Positions 61,171 to 64,000 of a stretch of 64,000 nt of DNA are shown in pieces (position 1 is the first letter of the stretch; each line of letters begins with the position of its first letter). The stretch is taken from positions 33,466-97,465 of the forward strand of contig NZ_JBIJDC010000002.1 in NCBI RefSeq assembly GCF_044344315.1. Reading direction: 5' to 3'. Source of the DNA: Zoogloea sp044344315 (GTDB taxonomy: Bacteria; Pseudomonadota; Gammaproteobacteria; Burkholderiales; Rhodocyclaceae). Made by a program: the position numbers and the translations under genes. The notes under the pieces are model-generated. The model searched no databases, was not told the DNA's origin, and saw only the letters and a list, made by a program, of their open reading frames with translations.

Positions 61171-61823
61171 GCATGCGCCTCCAGCCAGGCACGCAGCTCG
61201 GCAGGGGTGTGCACGCAGGCCAAAGGGGCCTCCGCAAGCAACTGCTCGACAGGATGCGCACCAAAACTGACCGCCAGCCCGGCCACCCCGGCATTCCTGG
61301 CCATCTGCAGGTCGTGGGTGGTGTCGCCGATCATCAGGGTGACGTCCCGCGCCACGCCCAATTCATCCATCAGCTCTTCGAGCATGGCCGGATGGGGTTT
61401 GGAGAAGCACTCATCGGCACAACGGGTGGCGTGGAAGAAGCGCCCCAAGCCCGAAAACTCAAGCGCACGCGCCAAACCCTTGCGACTCTTGCCGGTCGCC
61501 ACGGCCAGGCTATAACCCTGCCCGTGGAGCGATTCGATCAGCGCATGGGTGCCTTCGAAAAGCGCAAGCTCATGATCACCTGACAGGTAATGATGGCGGT
61601 AACGCTCCACCATCGCCGGATAATCCTTCTCGGCCAGTTCCGGGACCGCATGCCGCAGCGCATCCACCAGGCCCAGACCAATGACGTGCCGCGCCCGCGC
61701 ATCCGTCGGCACCGGTAGTCCCAGGTCGGCACTGGCCGCCTGGATGGCGCGGACGATGGCCGCCGCCGAATCCATCAGCGTGCCATCCCAGTCGAAGACG
61801 ATCAGTTCAAAACGCTTAGCCAT
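61167..61823 (-). CDS. HAD-superfamily hydrolase (phosphoglycolate-phosphatase-like)
   Basis: 218 residues from ATG 61823. HAD motif I FDWDGTLMDS near 8-17, motif II VATGKSRKGL, and motif III/IV GDTTHDLQMARNAGV are present. It is close to the Gph/PGPase group, but the substrate cannot be fixed. It overlaps the rluC end by 8 bases, as in other betaproteobacteria where it follows rluC. Confidence 0.9.
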   Translation of the reverse strand: MAKRFELIVFDWDGTLMDSAAAIVRAIQAASADLGLPVPTDARARHVIGLGLVDALRHAVPELAEKDYPAMVERYRHHYLSGDHELALFEGTHALIESLHGQGYSLAVATGKSRKGLARALEFSGLGRFFHATRCADECFSKPHPAMLEELMDELGVARDVTLMIGDTTHDLQMARNAGVAGLAVSFGAHPVEQLLAEAPLACVHTPAELRAWLEAHA

Positions 61824-62772
61824 GCTCCCTCTCCCGGGTCTGCTCGACAAAGGCCACGAAGCCCTCCAGTTCGGCCGGCAGCGGCGCGGAGAGTTCAATC
61901 GTCTGGTCGGTCAACGGATGCCGGAACGCCAGCTTCGCGGCGTGCAGGAACATCCGCTTCAGCCCCTCCTTTTCGAGTTGCTTGTTCAGCGCGAAATCAC
62001 CGTACTTGTCGTCGCCGCACAAAGGAAAGCCAAGATGGCTGAGATGGACGCGGATCTGGTGGGTCCGGCCGGTCTTCAGCTCCACCTCCACCAGACTGTA
62101 GCCATTCCAGCGTTTCACCAGCCGGACGATGCTATGCGCGGGCTTGCCCTCCGGATTCACGCTGACGCGGCGCTCCCCGTTTTCCAGCAGATACTTGTGC
62201 AGCGCCAGCCTGACGTGCTGCTGCTGATTAAGCCAGCGCCCCGCCACCATGGTCAGGTAACGCTTCTGTACCTTGCCGTCACGCATCATGTCATGGAGCA
62301 CCGTGAGGGCACTGCGCTTCTTGGCGACGATCAGGAGGCCTGAAGTCTCGCGGTCGAGACGATGCACCAGCTCTAGGAACTTCGCCTCCGGGCGCTGACG
62401 GCGCAGCTGCTCGATGAGACCGAAACTGACGCCGCTCCCGCCGTGCACTGCCAGACCGGCAGGCTTGTCGAGGACAAGCAGGGCCTCGTCCTCAAAAACG
62501 ATGTCAAAAGCCTTGCCCACCGGCACGGGCGCTGCCGCAGTCTTGTCCGCCAGGCGGATAGGGGGAATGCGCAGCTCGTCCCCCTCCTGCAGGCGGTAGG
62601 TCTGATCGACACGCCGGCTATTCACCCGCACCTCGCCACTGCGCAGGATGCGATAGATGTGGCTCTTGGGCACACCCTTGCATATCCGCACCAGGAAGTT
62701 GTCGATGCGCTGCCCCGCACTGCCTTCATCCACGCGGGTATGGCTTACTGCGGGAGCTTTACTCAAGGCCAT
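61816..62772 (-). CDS. rluC: 23S rRNA pseudouridine synthase RluC
   Basis: 318 residues. An N-terminal S4 RNA-binding domain (QRIDNFLVRICKGVPKSHIY) precedes the RluA-type catalytic domain with HRLDRETSGLLIVAKK near 140, including the catalytic Asp. It modifies positions 955, 2504 and 2580 in E. coli. It is divergent from rne, a conserved arrangement in proteobacteria. Confidence 0.95.
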   Translation of the reverse strand: MALSKAPAVSHTRVDEGSAGQRIDNFLVRICKGVPKSHIYRILRSGEVRVNSRRVDQTYRLQEGDELRIPPIRLADKTAAAPVPVGKAFDIVFEDEALLVLDKPAGLAVHGGSGVSFGLIEQLRRQRPEAKFLELVHRLDRETSGLLIVAKKRSALTVLHDMMRDGKVQKRYLTMVAGRWLNQQQHVRLALHKYLLENGERRVSVNPEGKPAHSIVRLVKRWNGYSLVEVELKTGRTHQIRVHLSHLGFPLCGDDKYGDFALNKQLEKEGLKRMFLHAAKLAFRHPLTDQTIELSAPLPAELEGFVAFVEQTREREHG

Positions 62773-63317
62773 CTTTTTGAAATATACTAATTAACGGTTT
62801 TTTCGGTCCTGATGCGTCGCGCTCACCTGCAGCTGTGTTGGCAGATTTCAACACCGGTCCGCGTCGTCCCAGAGCGACTCAACGCCTGGATATCCAGCGC
62901 CTTCACCGCTCCCGAGAAAATCACAGGAAGGTCCGTCGCCAGACAAAAAGAGGGCGATGGTACTGTATTCGACAATAAACTTGTACCAATTGCGCGTAGG
63001 CGCACACGCAGATTGACGGCCCTGAAACCGGGAGCCGCGAAGCACGCCAGGCAAGCAGGCCCGAGGTCGCAACGAGAGATGCCGTCGTACCCGTGAGTAC
63101 GCCCCGTCCTCGAATGGCGAGACCAGGCGACGCAGCCAGCACTTCGCAGCCCCCCAGCGTATATCGCGGTTCAGGGTACAAAAGACGAATCCCGCCACCC
63201 ACTTTAGTTTGTTTCCCCCCGATGAAGGATAGTCGCGAAAACGCCAAACTAAGTCACCGCAGTTAAGCGGGTGGCGCGCTTCGTCCTGCCCGTGTGCCGC
63301 GCGGGAGAAGAAGACGA
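62773..63317 (+). promoter_or_regulatory. rluC-rne intergenic region with probable long rne 5' UTR
   Basis: 545 bases with no convincing gene; several ORFs on the minus strand lack family features and ribosome sites. A TATACT at 62783-62788 is a possible rne -10 (no good -35). A more AT-rich patch lies at about 62955-62995. In enterobacteria the rne leader is several hundred bases long and is cut by RNase E itself to control its own level, and the layout here is the same. A GGGAGAAGAAG site precedes the rne ATG. Confidence 0.55.
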
Positions 63318-64000
63318 ATGAAGCGCATGCTCTTCAACGCGACGCAGGCCGAGGAACTCCGCGTTGCCATTGTTGACGGTCAAAAACTGATTGACCTCGA
63401 CATTGAATCGGCCGCCAAGGAACAACGCAAAAGCAACATCTACAAAGCCGTCATCACGCGCATTGAGCCCAGCCTCGAAGCCGCGTTTGTCGACTACGGC
63501 GCCGAACGCCACGGCTTCCTGCCGTTCAAGGAAATTTCCCGCTCCTACTTCCAGCCCGGCGTGGAAGCCAGCCGTGCCTCCATCAAGGAAGCCCTCAAGG
63601 AAGGCCAGGAGCTGATCGTCCAGGTCGAGAAGGACGAACGGGGTAACAAGGGCGCAGCCCTGACCACCTTCGTTTCCCTGGCCGGCCGTTACCTGGTGCT
63701 GATGCCCAACAACCCCCGTGGCGGTGGCGTATCCCGTCGCGTCGAGGGTGACGAGCGTGCCGAGCTGCGTGACGTCATGGACCAGCTCGAAGTGCCCGGT
63801 GGCATGAGCCTGATCGCCCGTACCGCCGCCATCGGCCGCAACGCCGAAGAGCTGCAATGGGACTTGAACTACCTCTTGCAGCTGTGGCGCGCCATTGACG
63901 GCGCCGCCCAGTCCCAGGACGGCGCTTTCCTGATCTATCAGGAAGGCAGCCTGGTCATTCGCGCCATCCGCGACTACTTCCAGCCGGACATCGGCGAAAT
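63318..64000 (+). CDS. rne: Ribonuclease E, N-terminal part (3' end outside window)
   Basis: The ATG at 63318 starts MKRMLFNATQAEELRVAIVD, the RNase E/G opening. 227 codons are visible. The S1 domain (QRKSNIYKAVITRIEPSLEA, then FVDYGAERHGFLPFKE) is present from about residue 38, with the 5'-sensor region following. The catalytic DNase I-like domain, zinc link and C-terminal scaffold lie outside the window. It is the main mRNA decay and rRNA/tRNA processing endonuclease. Confidence 0.95.
   Translation, partial: MKRMLFNATQAEELRVAIVDGQKLIDLDIESAAKEQRKSNIYKAVITRIEPSLEAAFVDYGAERHGFLPFKEISRSYFQPGVEASRASIKEALKEGQELIVQVEKDERGNKGAALTTFVSLAGRYLVLMPNNPRGGGVSRRVEGDERAELRDVMDQLEVPGGMSLIARTAAIGRNAEELQWDLNYLLQLWRAIDGAAQSQDGAFLIYQEGSLVIRAIRDYFQPDIGE

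Noticed and set aside
62848..63247. Two minus-strand ORFs in the rne leader region
   Set aside because: They have no ribosome site, no domain and overlap each other; treated as chance ORFs.

Overview
The window looks like a GC-rich chromosomal segment of a betaproteobacterium, most likely of the Rhodocyclales. This rests on the rpoE-rseA-rseB-rseC-mucD-lepA-lepB-DUF4845-rnc-era-recO-pdxJ-acpS-nagZ-uvrC-pgsA order, the yceD-rpmF-plsX-fabHDG-acpP-fabF lipid locus, and divergent rluC/rne. Genus is not certain. No insertion sequence, phage gene or CRISPR array was seen.

Left edge (1-4573, minus strand): three exported proteins in one probable operon. They are a lipoprotein with two CxxCH haem motifs, an OmpA-type peptidoglycan-binding lipoprotein, and a choice-of-anchor-D-like protein with one CxxCH motif that runs off the window.

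Type VI secretion island (4928-34212): all 13 core components are present in two transcription units. The plus-strand unit is tssJ-tssK-tssL-tssM-tagF (membrane complex and baseplate docking), with a sigma-54-like site upstream. The minus-strand unit is about 22 kb: tssA-tssB-tssC-hcp-hcp2-tagJ-tssE-tssF-tssG-tssH(clpV)-TPR/methyltransferase-vgrG-DUF2169-ketosynthase-like-DUF4150 PAAR-like-DUF6484-TIGR02270-like-fha-pppA. TagJ, PppA, Fha and TagF point to a post-translationally controlled system of the Pseudomonas HSI-I kind, but no PpkA kinase is present here. No obvious toxin/immunity pair is present either. The unusual part is the spike-adaptor module between clpV and fha, which includes a ketosynthase fold that seems to lack its catalytic residues and a TPR-methyltransferase fusion.

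Middle (34583-36837): a DUF1178 zinc-ribbon protein, a family 2 glycosyltransferase, a 63-residue unknown ORF with a hairpin-rich leader, and a tRNA-Gly, tRNA-Cys, tRNA-Gly cluster ending in a clear intrinsic terminator.

Housekeeping half (36895-64000): pgsA, uvrC, nagZ, acpS, pdxJ, recO, era, rnc, DUF4845, lepB and lepA, many with 4-base ATGA overlaps. Next comes the sigma-E envelope-stress operon (rpoE, rseA, rseB, rseC, mucD, small thioredoxin-fold gene) with a good candidate sigma-E promoter, then divergent nadB, a YgfX-like gene, fabF, acpP, fabG, fabD, fabH, plsX, rpmF and yceD. After these come maf with a tetrapyrrole-methylase-family gene, then Rieske, HAD and rluC genes, and finally the 5' part of rne behind a 545-base gene-free leader region.
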